Shown here: piece by piece, positions 34,175 to 46,160 of the stretch
Position numbering within the stretch: position 1 is the stretch's first letter
Layout of the letters: each line of letters opens with the position of its first letter
Origin: Pezicula radicicola
Taxonomy: Eukaryota > Ascomycota > Leotiomycetes > Helotiales > Dermateaceae
NCBI GenBank assembly: GCA_003008705.1
Contig: PDUO01000110.1
Location: 16,732 to 80,731 of the forward strand
Direction of reading: 5' to 3'
DNA length: 64,000 bases
Position numbers and translations under genes: made by a program
Notes under the pieces: generated by a model
Databases searched by the model: none
Told to the model about the DNA's origin: nothing
What the model saw: the letters and a program-made list of their open reading frames with translations, nothing else

Positions 34175-35627
34175 CACCAGTGGGTGACAAATCTCGTGGA
34201 ACAGCCGGTAATTAGCCGATCTAAAACATCAACATCAACACCTTGAATCAAACAATATTATTACCTACTATTATGGCTTCAATTCAACGCGATATTACTC
34301 CCGATAACATTATCAAGGCTGGAGAAGCTGATTCTATTAGAAAGAAGGGATTCTACGACGCGTACGACTAGCGGCGTGCCCACGATTCTCTTCGTTAGAT
34401 TTCAGCCGATGAACACCTCCCTGTTTCTACTGCCTCACGATGGCTTCGAGAAAGGGATGAATATAGTTCTCCTGCATATCGGAGGACTCGAAGATGGGCA
34501 GAGAGGCCAGGCCCGAAGCCAAAGATTACGCTAGAGCAATGCCAGATGCTTATCTCACCCTCGAGAAACCCTGTCCGAAATCAACGATATGAAGCCTAGC
34601 TTGAATACTACAATATTAACGCTAACCCGCACACACTTCAACGAGCCCTTAAGAAACATACAAAAGAAGCCCCGCGCTATAAACAGGCATATGTTTCGAA
34701 GACTATTTCGAAGAAGAACAAGTTAGAGCGGGAGACATATAGCCGGGCACACGAGAGTGAAACTATTAAAAGTTTTTGGCAATTTATACTCTTTACAGAC
34801 GAAGCACATTATGACCCAACATCTCGGCCTCAGGATTATATATTACGGGAACAAGGGACTCGTACGGACTCAGAGAATATACAAGAACGGGGAGAGAAAT
34901 CAGGGTCTCGGCTTCACATTGCAGCATAGGTTAGTTGGCATAGAAAACCAGAGAAACTTAAGTTTTATAATGACGAAAACGATTTTGTTATTAAGCCTAA
35001 ACGTCCTCGAAAGCCAGTCAAAAGAAAGTACGAGTCAGATGTAGAGTTTAATACCCGGTTACTTGAATGGCAGGCTTCACTCCCTTATGAGCAAGAGGTA
35101 AAGCCTAAGGGCAATGCTATGACACAAAAGTACTATTTAGAGCGACTTCTGCTAGTTTATATTCAAGCCATCAAAGACTCTAGAGCTAGAGATCCGTCTA
35201 ATGCCGATAAATTTATATTACAAGAAGATAGAGATCTATCCTACGGAACAAGGAAACAAGGCCTTGCATCTAAACTTAAACAAGATTCAGGCATTCAAAA
35301 TATTATCCACCCTGCCTAATCGCCTGATCTTAATCCAATTGAGGGCATTTGGAATATATTAAAACAACGAGTACGTAAAAGAACGTGGCAGACAATAGCG
35401 GAACTTAAGGCTATTTTGCAAGACGAATGGAGCAAGATTACAATAGAAGAAATTCGAGCCTGCATTTCAGAGATGCCAGAGCGATGTCAGAAGCTAATAA
35501 AATCGGGTGGGAAGCCTATTAAGAGCAATTTGTGGTAATGTATAATAGAAAATCGAATATATATAGCATATTTTGAGGGTATTCGGGTAATTACCGGCTG
35601 TTCCACGAGATTTGTCACCCACTGGTG
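34175..35627 (+). mobile_element. Second Tc1-like element, dead
   Basis: Perfect inverted repeats of 40 bp (left starts CACCAGTGGGTGACAAATC; right is its inverse ending at 35627). Contains a RIPed transposase at 34273-35538. It interrupts a copia-type gag fragment that continues at 35628. No clean TA duplication is visible at the ends; GTG flanks both sides. Confidence 0.88.
34273..35538 (+). pseudogene. Tc1-like transposase with RIP stop codons
   Basis: From ATG 34273 to TAA 35536 the frame is constant (421 codons) but carries stops at 34369, 34399, about 34597, 34927 and 35320. Conserved blocks remain: an N-terminal HTH segment (STASRWLRERDEYSSPA), FWQFILFTDEAHYD with the first catalytic D, the DLSYGTRKQGL region near the second D, and SPDLNPIEGIWNILK with the third acidic residue. 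The stop before SPDLNPIE stands where Q is usual, so CAA became TAA. It would have catalysed cut-and-paste transposition; now inactive. Confidence 0.88.
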
Positions 35628-36669
35628 GTGCTCCCAATTCTGCTGGTACGCCAGATGCTACCTCGTCGCACGGTCCACTTCAAAATTTGGTGTTGTCTGA
35701 TTTGAGGCCCGTTCCTGGCCCCCTTATCTAGACCGTCGTACTTGAACGCTGTTTGGAACCATTCAAGCGTCCGTGGCATTGCCTTGTTGATTGCGTCGAA
35801 TATCTCTGGTCTGCCTTTCCAGCCCTGCGGACGCGTAGACGGTGTGATGTAGTTGCATGCCTTATACCGATGATTTTGACCGCACAAGCACTTTGGCTCT
35901 GATCCGTCTTGGTCTTTTCCGCGTAGTGTTGCAAAGGCTGAGGTCAATTTCGAGGTCTTGGCAACTTGTGATACACGCCTCTGGTGATTCCGGAACTTCT
36001 CAATTAAAGCTTGAAGTGTAGGGCAATTCTCTGAGTTGTTGACCTTCTCGTTGAGAATATACTCTTGTGTTGACGCGTATGACGAGTCGATAGCTTGAAT
36101 TGCATGTGTGAAATCAAATTGGGATCGTTCCTCACTAACTTCTGGCAAGTTCAGCTTCTTTGCTTCCACGTATGTGATTTCCCAGGCTCGGAGCCACTTC
36201 TCGATGTCTTGACTCTTGGTGAACACCTTGAGTCTCTGGTATTTGTCTATGATATCGAGCTTTCGTGCTTGGTTGGTAGGTGCAAGTCGACGCTTAAGTC
36301 CGACTAGCATGTCGTGAACTGTTGTGATAATGTGGTCAAGTATTCTTTGAAGAGCGTCGCGAATCTGCCTGTTGATTTGTTGGTCCTCCTTGTAATCAGC
36401 TAGCATTAGCATTGTACAGCTCTCTCTCTTCTGCACTCAGATTGACTAGGGAAGTCGCGGTGGCCTTGATCTCCTGAACAGTTGGCTTGTTCGGTCTAGG
36501 TGGCACCTCTGGTGCAGAGTCGAGTTCTGGGTTGATGAACCTCCATACGTCACTTCCTTCTGTCCATTTTGCCGGATTGAAGCTGACGCTGAGCTTCGAT
36601 CTCTTCGAGTTGAAGCTGCAGAGCAAAGCTCTCGTCGTCGAATTGGAGGGAGGGATCAACGCATGCCAT
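35628..36669 (-). pseudogene. Copia-type gag fragment fused to a host gene start
   Basis: From ATG 36669 the minus strand reads MACVDPSLQFDDESF and LQLEEIEAQRQLQ, like the start of fungal RING/IBR-type E3 ligases. Near 36560 the coherent reading switches frame to EGSDVWRFINPELDSAPE, typical of copia gag (UBN2-like). A second frame change lies at about 36405 (ELYNANAS then DYKEDQQINRQ). The gag part continues through EKWLRAWEITYVEAKKLNLP and a cysteine cluster CLCGQNHRYKAC, and is cut at 35628 by the Tc1-like element. No protease, integrase or reverse transcriptase is present. It looks like a retroposed or rearranged chimera. Confidence 0.6.
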
Positions 36670-36839
36670 AATTGAGGCTGGTATGCTTTGTTTGTCTGAG
36701 TTTGGTTGTTGGATGATTGGGTGTTGAGGGAGGCGTGACGAGAATGAACTACAAGCATCCAGAGAGTGTCTTGCTCGAAAGCGAAACCATCGCCCAGATA
36801 GCGCCATCCTTGCAGAATCGCAGCATGCGTCCACGATAT

Positions 36840-37133
36840 AAGCTAAAATAGCTAACGATGTAGGTTGCAGTTACATGTGTAGCTTGATTACTCTTTGACG
36901 AAGAATGGAACTATCTTCTTTGTCCAACTCTCAGCCAAAAGGGACAGTAACGTCAAATTCTTCGTCATGGTACTTGTAATATTTAACGATCTAAGATATA
37001 GAAGAAGTAGCAGAAGCTAGTCTGTAAGACTAACTTAGCGAACACTTAAGTTGCGCAAAGTTTGCGTTGTAGTGGGAGTTGGGCTCAAGATTTTCTTTCC
37101 AATTTTGTTTATGGGCTGGTCAAAACTTCTCTT
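36840..37133. other. Intergenic, no gene recognised
   Basis: No open frame of note between the chimeric gag fragment and the 3' end of the SET-MYND gene. Confidence 0.6.
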
Positions 37134-38670
37134 TTAATTCCTATCAGAACCAATTCCAGAAGCTGTAGCTCGACACATCGCCTTGTGCTCTTTGTAATGG
37201 GCGACCTGGCACGCCCGCCCGCAGTACATGACCTTGTTGCACCTTCCGCAGCGCATCAACTGCACAGAAACCTTTTCGCACTTCGCGCATTGGGGCGGTG
37301 CCGACAAGAGGCCCCTCTCATTTCCACTTCCGCTCTCTACCGTCGCCAACAAATCCTCCGTTATCTTCCTCGTCAATCTCAACACCCGCTGTTCACCCAA
37401 GCTGACGTGCGCCGCAGACCATGCGTTCCCCCCCGGAGAATAGAACCCCTCCGCGAGTTGCTCTTCCAGCTTTTCGAGTTGAGTTCCGAAACCATCGAGA
37501 AGATCAGAGATCGATTCTACCAGAAACCGCAGGACTTCCACTTCATTTGAATCGCTAATTTTCTCAACTGCAGCATCGCTTTGATGAGGCGCTATTATAG
37601 CAAGCTCCGATTCGTGCAGCCGTTGAATACGGAGGTATCGAAGGACGCTTCTTGGCAGCGGATCGGTGAGCGTAAGAGAGATGGTAGAGGTCGAATCGAG
37701 CCCAGCAGATACCCAGAGTTTGTGCTTTTGCTCAAAAAATGGCGCCATGGGATGCGTCATGAGAACGAGATCATAGCTCTCGTTGCGATTACCGGGTACG
37801 ACAAAGCCATAGAGACGTAAAAGACGATTGTTTGGAATAGGCCCATAATTGATGAAGAGCTGGAAGAACACTTCTAGGTAAGCGCACTAATTGGTAGCGT
37901 TAGAAAACAAGATGAACGTACCTGATCTCCCGATTCGTAGTTTTTCCCGGCAAGAACAGAGAGGTTTCCAGACAAGCCATCGTAGACGTGACACTGCTTA
38001 ACCTCAGGCGAGTGGTTCAACATGTCCGCGAAGGGCGCCAGAAGTCGAATCGAATCTCCATCGGGCAGCTTAAAATCCATCGCACGACTCCACACGGTGC
38101 AGAGAGCCCACTTGTACTGAAAGATGGGAAATAAGTGTCAGTAGCCGATTCGCAGCATCTTTCGCGTTTTGTAATACCTACATCTTCGATGGTGAATTTG
38201 TCGCGTGGAAACAGTTCTTGATGTCGTCCAAATAGTCGCACTACCAATCCCCTATGATCGTCCTCGATCTGTCGATCCAGCTGCTTCGTGGTAGTGTAGA
38301 GCGAAGTTCCCGCGCAAACTTCCAGCTCGGCCTCCGGAAAGAAGACGCTCGAAGTGTAGCTCGCAGGCAGCGCCGCCACATGGCTTCGCAGGCCATCGTA
38401 TCCCGACCCGCACGATCTGACGAAGAGAATATACGTAGCCAAGGTGTCATCGACAGACAAGGGCGGCCGCGTAGAGAGAAGGGCTGGCCCAAGGAAGGGA
38501 TCAGCATATGCGTGTTCGACTGTCCAGAGAACGCCATGTGGAATGGTGAGAATCTTTTCTCCTTCCTCGAATCGCCGCAGCGTTCTGACACCGCGGCCAG
38601 TATCCGAGAAGTCGGCAAGCTCCAAGTCATCCAAGCCTGACGCTCCAGACTGTTTCAGCCAGCTTTCCAT
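37134..38670 (-). CDS. SET-domain methyltransferase with C-terminal MYND zinc finger
   Basis: Three exons, complement(37134..37859, 37922..38116, 38182..38670), 469 aa. Introns of 65 and 62 nt have GTAGGT and GTACGT donors and TTTCAG/TTCCAG acceptors, with frame kept: IED-YKWALCTVWSRAM and SGDQ-LFINYGPIPNN. SET motifs: GRGVRTLRRFEEGE near residue 28, the LLAPFADMLNHS block and GDQLFINYG, as in the RKM/SETD3/LSMT class of protein-lysine or histidine methyltransferases. A Rubisco-LSMT-like substrate-binding region follows. The last 50 residues are a MYND finger: CAKC, CGRCNKVMYC, C and H-x3-C, a protein-interaction module. In SMYD proteins MYND lies inside SET; here it is C-terminal. Substrate unknown. 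Intact, with no RIP stops. Confidence 0.88.
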
Positions 38671-38679
38671 AGGATCGGA

Positions 38680-39160
38680 CGAGAGAGTTGCACATATTCG
38701 AAAAAGGCTTCCTCTTCTAGCTTAGATCCCGTTTCTATTATCAAAGCTCGCTCTCAAGGAATTAATTTTCCTAGAATCCACTTTTATTGGCTCCTGCTTC
38801 GGTTTAACACGCGGACGAAACTCTGGCATCCAAAGTTGAGCCTGTACTGGGTGTGGCATATAATCACGTGATGACCGAATTTTGGTACAGACCAGGATTT
38901 GGTGTAGACCAGACTTTTGGTATGAACCAAAGTTGAGTCTGTACTAAGGGTGGTGACTCTCGTGGAATTATCACAAGAGCGCATGTTACAGACGAGAAGA
39001 CAGGGAGCTAAGTTTCGATTTCTTCAAAGTTCGCCTCTCGAAATTTCTACTTGAAGACGCTGTTCAACCGTAGCTCTTATAGCTTCCCAACCTACATGGG
39101 GCTGTCTCTCATATACCTCAAGCCATAGAACCGTCTTGAGGCGGAATCTCTTTTTGGTTA
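38680..39160. other. Intergenic with a short direct repeat
   Basis: AAAGTTGAG-CTGTACT occurs twice (about 38831 and 38930), with several intervening GGTGTAGACCAG-like copies. It is probably part of the upstream region of the SET-MYND gene; no ORF of note. Confidence 0.4.
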
Positions 39161-39167
39161 CTTGAGT

Positions 39168-40620
39168 CTACAATATATAGGAATCATTTTGTAAACCATA
39201 GTATAAGCGACTCCCAAATCGTTCTGGATGATTCAAAATATAGTTAACCAGCTCCTTTACTGGTGTTCTATAAACTATATATTTATATGAAATAGCTTTA
39301 TCTTTTCGGAATCCATCCGGACCAAGGTTCTCTATAAGCTTGATCGCCTTAACCTCGCCTTCTGAGCTACTGTCTACAGTAGGCTTTTGGTGTTCCGTGA
39401 CCCTTTTATTGACTATATCTGAGGACTCCAATTTTTGGCGTTTTATAAGACTGACCTCTCTAAACTTATCCATCGGCTTGGTGCCCTTTGTAGAGCTGCC
39501 CAAACTACGGTTTCCAGTAGATTTCAAGTTTATATTGTCTATATCGTTAACTTTTGTACTGAATGATGGTAATTGTAGTTTTTTAGAGCTACTTGATCTA
39601 CCCTCCGTAGGAGATATTCTGAAAGATAACTTTTGGCCTTTTCGATTTTCATCTCCTGACGCTTCAGAGCTACTGTCGCTAATGTTGATCGCTTCAAATT
39701 TCAAGCTTACCTTGTAGCCTTTGTCTTCTTCGGCGGGGAATAAATCAAGGTTTGAAAATTCTTTATTTCGTTCGTATACTGGGGGAGACTTATTTTTGAT
39801 TATAGAAGTATCCTGATCATCTAGATCACCCGTAAGATCGATTTTGGGTGTCTTGTATACTCACGGTCCATTTTCGGCTCTCTTCAAACCATAGGTTATA
39901 GGGCTGATTCGTCCTTTGATGAATTTATCCGTAAGTTGTAAACGCCTATTCTTTAAGCTCCGCTGAAACTTTAGTGGTATATCGAGACATTGTATAAGGG
40001 TTTTTTCGGTGTATAGTATTTAATTCTCTGTAAGCATATAGTTACCCGAGAGATCGTGTTCCGGAGTTATAAAACTATATACCTAGGTTGAAGTATAAGA
40101 CAAGACAAATACACCACATATAGCGTCGTTATCCTGGATAACGTCCTTGCTGTAATAAACAGGCCAAGGTACCCAAGGTTTAATACTACTTAACTACTTT
40201 TAGATAAAGTTCTGAATCGCCGCAATAACTTTCTGATCAATACCTCCTTTTAAATCAAGATAAAAAATCTTCTTTAGTTTAGGAAAGAGGATACTCAATA
40301 CCCAGTGATTACTGTAGATATAGTATAGTAGGAAGAAGATAGTCTATTTAAAAAGATTAGTACTATCAAGACTTTTTTTCTGAAGAATCCTAGAATAATC
40401 CTCGCTATTTATAATCTTTGCTATGATATAGGATAGGATACAGGTAGCCCTATGATCATAGCCTACATCAAGCAAGTCCTAATAAATCATCACGATGTAA
40501 GTATTAATATATTTATCACTGAGCCAGCCTTAGCTATTCTCACACTGAACCTTGAGAATTCCAGTCTTCTCGTTTATCACTAATCTTGTGAGGGAACCAG
40601 CTTCGATTAGGAAATATTGA
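39168..40620 (-). pseudogene. RIP-broken Ulp1/C48-type cysteine protease gene
   Basis: One constant minus-strand frame with several TAG/TAA stops. The protease core reads YIYSNHWVLSI (His codon 40305-40307), IFYLDLKGG (Asp 40254-40256), VIQDND (Gln 40134-40136) and AICGVFVLSY (Cys 40116-40118), the H-D-Q-C order of Ulp1/SENP SUMO-type proteases. The C-terminal tail (39168-39870) is serine-rich and open for 178 codons. Ulp1-like genes are often carried by large eukaryotic transposons. Stops such as NFI-stop-K-stop fit CAA/CAG or TGG changed by RIP. Not functional as it stands. Confidence 0.75.
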
Positions 40621-41902
40621 CTAAGCGCTTGAATAAGAAGTCCTTGTTTGTTGACTATCATTAGTTTCTCCTCTAAAACTTCCCTATCCTTAAGAAACAA
40701 GTACTGAAATTGATAGTACTTGTTGTACTTTTCAAGTCTACCTCGAATTATATATTTTACCTTTGTGGTAAGACCGGATTTGGGAGCTATGTTTACTACG
40801 GTAGATATTAAGCTGAAATAAAGCTCCAGGACGGAAAGGACAAGAACAGTGTTGATAATATACTTATACTTCCTCCAAATTGAGATTAGTATAAATAGAA
40901 GGGACAGAAACTTACTTAGTGTTACTAATTACTAGATGAAAGTACCTTAAAGTATTAAGTCTAGAGTAAATAGATCGCGGTGAATCGATTGCAATAAATA
41001 GATGGTATTGAACGTTCTTAACCTTAGTAATATATACTATTGTCTTGATATACTATACTTTTATTAGTTAAATTTTATTGTATCGATGAAGGAATAGAGA
41101 GAACCAAGTTTGAAGGGAAGCGCCTACATTCTATAATTAAGAGGGGCTTCCTAATTATTGAGATTGTTGTAATTATAGCTTGATAAGGATTATGAAATAG
41201 TAACAATATAAAAAAAGAAGTAAGAAGTAATTACAAGATCTGAAATTAGTGTATAACCCTTTTTCAATCTTACTAACTTAGTTTTATAATGGTGAGTTTT
41301 GGGAGAGGATTGCTAATTGAAGGTAATAAGGTGAAAAAGCGAAAAAGCTTCGATAATATAAGATAAGAGTCATGGATTCCCAAGAGGTATAGCTAGCCAT
41401 AGTGTAGTACAGGGTTTATCTATATGTCTTTTGTATAAATAAGAATTAGCTTTCAACGAAGCTTATATTAAACTATATCTCAAGAATAATATAGCTTTTC
41501 TAAAGATTCGCCGATTGCTTGCAGGATAGGGACCCTAGAAGTATCCTATCTTGTACTCCTACACTACTCTTGGATATATTACTCCCAGTAAATCAACCTG
41601 TCGATAGAGTTCATGGGAACCCCTCACTTGAGGGCTATATACTACACGAACGTTATAATAATATCCTACGAAGGTATATACCTATGTTTACTGTCATTGT
41701 CTTTGTAGAAGTGGTCTGCTATAAATTCTAACCTTGGAAAGCTATCGTGAGAAACGAGTCAGAAAGCTATTTTAGTCCACTCAATTTACTCTGTTATAAG
41801 ACGAGAATACGGGGAGGTATCTGTTCCTGAAATCTACTACAAAGGTCATTGATTCTTTATACTTACCAAAGACTATACGCCGGATATGAATCTCTTGTTA
41901 TA
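40621..41902. other. RIPed sequence, no protein identified
   Basis: TA-rich with frequent stops in all frames. The plus frame 41519-41731 shows no known domain. Probably the 5' part of the Ulp1-like gene plus spacer. Confidence 0.5.
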
Positions 41903-42250
41903 ACTATTTTTCATCCTCTACAGCCTATAACTTAGAAAATAATTAGATCCGATGTAGAAGCTATTTAAATTATTGAGGAATACCTCAAGGGTGTAGTAAA
42001 TTATATTACTCGCCCACCATATAAATCGGAATAGCTAGACTTGGTCCGGGAAGGGAATATATTTGTCTATAAATTATATTGTTCTAGTATGAATAATTGG
42101 GACGATTTATTATGTTGGAGAATCCTGCTTACAATGGGAGAAATGGTATTCGAGACCTTTGCTGGTGTCGACTCTGAATGGCCTTAGATAAAGACCCCTT
42201 GGGATTGATAAGGCTTTCTGCCTATATCGTTCACAGAGGTAAACTATATT
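41903..42250 (+). pseudogene. RIP-broken WOPR (Gti1/Pac2) gene fragment
   Basis: The plus frame reads HPLQPIT-stop-KIIRSDVEAI, then IIEEYLKGVVNYITRPPYKSE, a stop, LDLVREGNIFVYK and NNWDD. This follows the WOPRa order: LQPT start, DA..I-EA-L-G, an RRP-like turn, DLIRSGN-F-YE and W-DG. Stops fall where Q or W fits (CAA/CAG to TAA/TAG). It diverges from the intact family member at 4404-5629, so it is a separate paralogue rather than a recent copy. The second half of the domain is not readable past about 42250. No function expected. Confidence 0.65.
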
Positions 42251-44959
42251 ATTTGGTCTTATATTAGAGCCACTATCAACTTCGAGTAAAATCTTTACTC
42301 TGAAACTATATATATATAATAGTAACTCTTACTAGGTTTGAATAGACTATTATAAGTACTGGACCACCGTGACTAATGATTAAATAGATCAACAACAACT
42401 ACCTTTCAGTATAATGAATCTATAGGTTCCTAGAACAAGAATTCGATTTTAATTTATATAAATACTATTTCGGTAGTAAGCTAGTTATTGTAAAGGACTG
42501 TTAACTCAGGAGATCTAGGTTATTAGAATTGGGTTTTATAATGGTTGGAGTCTTACTATATGATTTGTTTCCTCCAAGACATGAAAAACTTAGGTGGTTA
42601 AGGTAGCTGTGTTTGAAGTGCGATAGTAGTTCTCCGCTTAAAGTTACTATAACGATAGGGACTCTTCGTTAAGCCTAACTTCGGTATTACTGCCCAATAT
42701 CTAATATACCCGTGGCTATCTGGACCCTATAGAGGAGAGATACTGTGACGTCATTACTAGAGTGTTGAGATGTCAATGGTTATTGGCTTAAAGGAGTGGA
42801 TCCCGTTAGTAAAGTGGGTATCTTATTCTAGTCAGTATATTTTCACCTACTCTCCACCTTAATTCAGCTACTATTGTAGATAGTACATGAGTTTATTCAG
42901 GTAACAATACGATATATAACAGAGGATAAAAATCACTAGGCATGGAGTTTTATTACACTTCTCACTACCTTACGAAGGGATCAGGGTCCGTGGTTCTTCT
43001 TTTTCCTTTAATAATTCTAGCCAATAGGTTATACCTCTTTATACACCCATTGTTTTCTATAGCGTATAATAAACATTACCTTTATTCCCCCTTATCTGAA
43101 GCAATATACTCTTACCTAATATTACCAATAATTTAAAAGTAACATGAAATACTCGTCCTAGAGGGTTATAGTCTATTCGATACAATTGCCCATAAGCTCT
43201 ATATATAGGGTCATCAATTAATCGATGAAGAACATTTTCTATAAACTTATGTATATTTAATCTCTTAATAGATTATATTAAAGTTATAGTGTTTTACCTT
43301 TGAGTTCATCATCTTAAATTCGGCCAGTATTTAGTTGTAAGAAAGAAGAATAGTATTTCACTTGTTATAGCTAACCTCTATAGTTGTAGATTGAATCCTC
43401 ACGATACTATCTTAGCCGAAGGAAAGGGACGCGATTTAGTAACCACTGGTGGAGAGATATCCCTCTGCCACAACAAACTTCTATAGAACGATAAACCTCT
43501 ATGGTTGTTAGCCCTGGTATCCATAGGGAATCCGCTCCTTTATTGCCGCTACTACTATAAATCCCTACGTTACCTCCTTCGACGAATAACCATCCTCAAG
43601 TTTCTAGTTATACTACAAGAAGCCCGCGAGAAGTATAAATAGAATACCCGGCTGAAGTATAAAGATATTTTAGGGTAGTATTAGAGTAGCATGGTAAGAC
43701 TTTAATATCGGCTCAGACGATAACAGCGTAGCAAGTACTATGAGTACAGCGGTGTTCACGACGATACACGAATATATAACAAGGTACTTACGGGTATAAC
43801 GATAGCGAGTACAACAGTGGGCACAACAGCGGGCATAAAGATAGCAGCTACGAGGCTCGATCAAGAGGGTCGCCAGTTGATAAGGGAGTATTACAGACAA
43901 TATAATTCTTAGACCTAATTACCAAAGAAATTATATATATAAATATAGGAGGCTGTTTTCAAAGGAAGAATCGTTATACCTATTCATGAATATATAAGTT
44001 ATATCCTCCCTACTCATCTAAAACAACTAGCTAGAGATGTAGAAGTAACGAAGAAAATACTCGGTAATTATACTGGTCCAACCAGAGCCCCTTTTAGGGT
44101 TACAACCTCGTGAGAAGTTCGCTCGAAAATATAAAGAATAGAGTTATTATTTTATAAAATATACTAATAAACAACTTCCTACTACTAGACTCCACTATGA
44201 AGCTTTGATACCTATTCTAGCCTAGTATTACCAGATTATATATTATACAATATACTCAATCCGTTTTAGAGTAGTGACAATAACCATAGCCTTACAACTA
44301 CACTTACTACCTCCTCGAGTAATTTCGCTTTATCTACAAGAACTTGAGATATAGGTACAAGAAGATCTACAGCTACTCTTGTACAAATAGCTTATATCTT
44401 CCTCTCTACAACTAATTTAGTACCTTTATCCTTTCTACTAAAAATTGTATCTATGATCAACCTTCCAAGCTCCTCTTCTTGTTCCTTCCCTGTATTTCCT
44501 ACAAGAATCTTTTATTGAAGAGTATAGACCTGGGTAATAATACGTCTAACCGAGTATTTCCACTGAGTATTCATCGATGTCGTAGTAGGTTCCAGTCTTG
44601 TAATCGTGGCAGCGTGGTCTAGTATACCTTTTATAATAGTGAATTATACTAGTAGACCAAGAAGAATTTTTCTAGTTTAGGTCCGTTAGATTTTTTCGTT
44701 CTCTTTCAACATTACTCAGTATATTTCTTGATTATTATTAACAACTATCATTCCCGAAGAGTTGCTAGCAGTGTCCGTCTCGTTAGAAGAGATACTATTC
44801 TCAGCTAAATTATCGATTCAAGGTTTTCGACACTAAATTTCTTGATTGTTATTAACAACCGTTATTCCCGAAGACTTACTAGTAGTATCTATCTCGCCAT
44901 TCTCAGCTGAATTATCGATTTAGGTGACAACCATCCAGTCATCCACAATAGTAGCTTCC
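42251..44959. other. RIPed sequence without identifiable gene
   Basis: A moderately AT-rich, TA-dinucleotide-rich stretch with stops in all frames. Isolated open frames (42942-43136, 43670-43900) have no domain character. Likely decayed cargo genes of the giant element. Confidence 0.55.
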
Positions 44960-46160
44960 TCAGAGAAAGCCATCATAGCTATAGCGTTTAATAGAGGTAG
45001 TAAGTTTTATAGTATAAGGTTTTAATCTAGCCATAGAATGAGTTAAGTACAGGAGGGTGGGAAGTAGGAATACAGGTTCCTCAAGAAGTCGTCTCAAGGC
45101 TAGTATCCGACTATACTCGTCTTTCGTCTCCAGCTCAGCACCTTTCTCTAGCAGCAGCTCCACCACTACCTCGTACCCCCTCTCTGTAGCCCATGATAGT
45201 GGCGTCCGACTATTACTATCCTTAGAGTCTAGATCATAACTATTTTTGAGTAAGGCCGTTGTTACTTCTACTAGTCTAAAGTATACTACGAGGTATACTC
45301 CTGTCATTTACATTGGCTTTCAATTATATTGATAATTAGAAGCTATCATAGCCTAGCTAGAGCTAGATACTTTGGCTTCGCTCTCAAGGAGATATATAAT
45401 CAACTATTCCACCTCTGCTGAAGCTGCGCAAGTATAGTGTCTCCAGCTATATACAGTATAGTTATAGAGTAGATTCAACCAGAGTCAATCCTTAAACTCG
45501 CTGTCTATTTAATAGAACCCGCCCTCAAAGACACTGAATAAGAGGTAAGTAATATAGATTATTATAACTTCGACTACTGTATTTAGAAACCAATGGTTCT
45601 GTACTTGCTCGAAGTATTCTTACGTTGTGTAGTATACTAAGTGGATAATATTACTTTCTCCGTCAACTATGACTAATCTAGTATATATAGAAACTATATC
45701 TTCGATTTCTGGGAAATTGTCTTTGTTAAGCTCTGATTCGTTTATCTCTACTATAATAGTGTGTTGAAGTTCTCTTGTAGTAAGTGGTCTTCTTACGTAG
45801 GTGATCTATAATGCTCCGCTATCGAGATTTTGGTTTATACTACTGATATCCGTTTATAGCCTTTTTGACATCAATAGGAGTGGAATGCTTGAGCTATAGT
45901 ACAACTCCAAAGTTGGCTTTTATATCAGTCCTTAGTGCGTAGTATACTGTGTATAGTTTTCGAGGATTTCATAGTGTACTGTGCCCCTTACCTGGTCCCC
46001 TGATTATGCCTAGTAAATCACCTTAACCTCTGGTGTTTCTTTATCTTGGATGTTACCGAGCAATACTTCAACTTAGTATAATAATATACTTGTATCGTTC
46101 CTTAGCTCCTCTCAGGAAAGTATTTTACAATATCAGCCCATGGTAACTTATCTTCCTCTT
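44960..46160 (-). pseudogene. RIP-broken NACHT-ankyrin receptor (NLR)
   Basis: Minus-strand reading from about 45800 down: YVRRPLTTRELQHTIIVE, LNKDNFPEIEDIVS, LVIVDGESNIIHLVYYTT-stop-EYFEQ, then ESEAKVSSS and ankyrin repeats (SNSRTPLSWATERGYEVV, LLLEKGAELETKDEYSR) at 45120-45240. This is the conserved segment between the NACHT NTPase and the ankyrin array of fungal NLRs of the Pfs-, Goodbye- or inositol-deacylase-NACHT-ANK kinds. The stop in YTT-stop-EYF stands for Q (CAA). The NACHT P-loop itself was not found, and the N-terminal domain is unreadable. Such receptors act in non-self recognition. This copy is dead. Confidence 0.75.
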
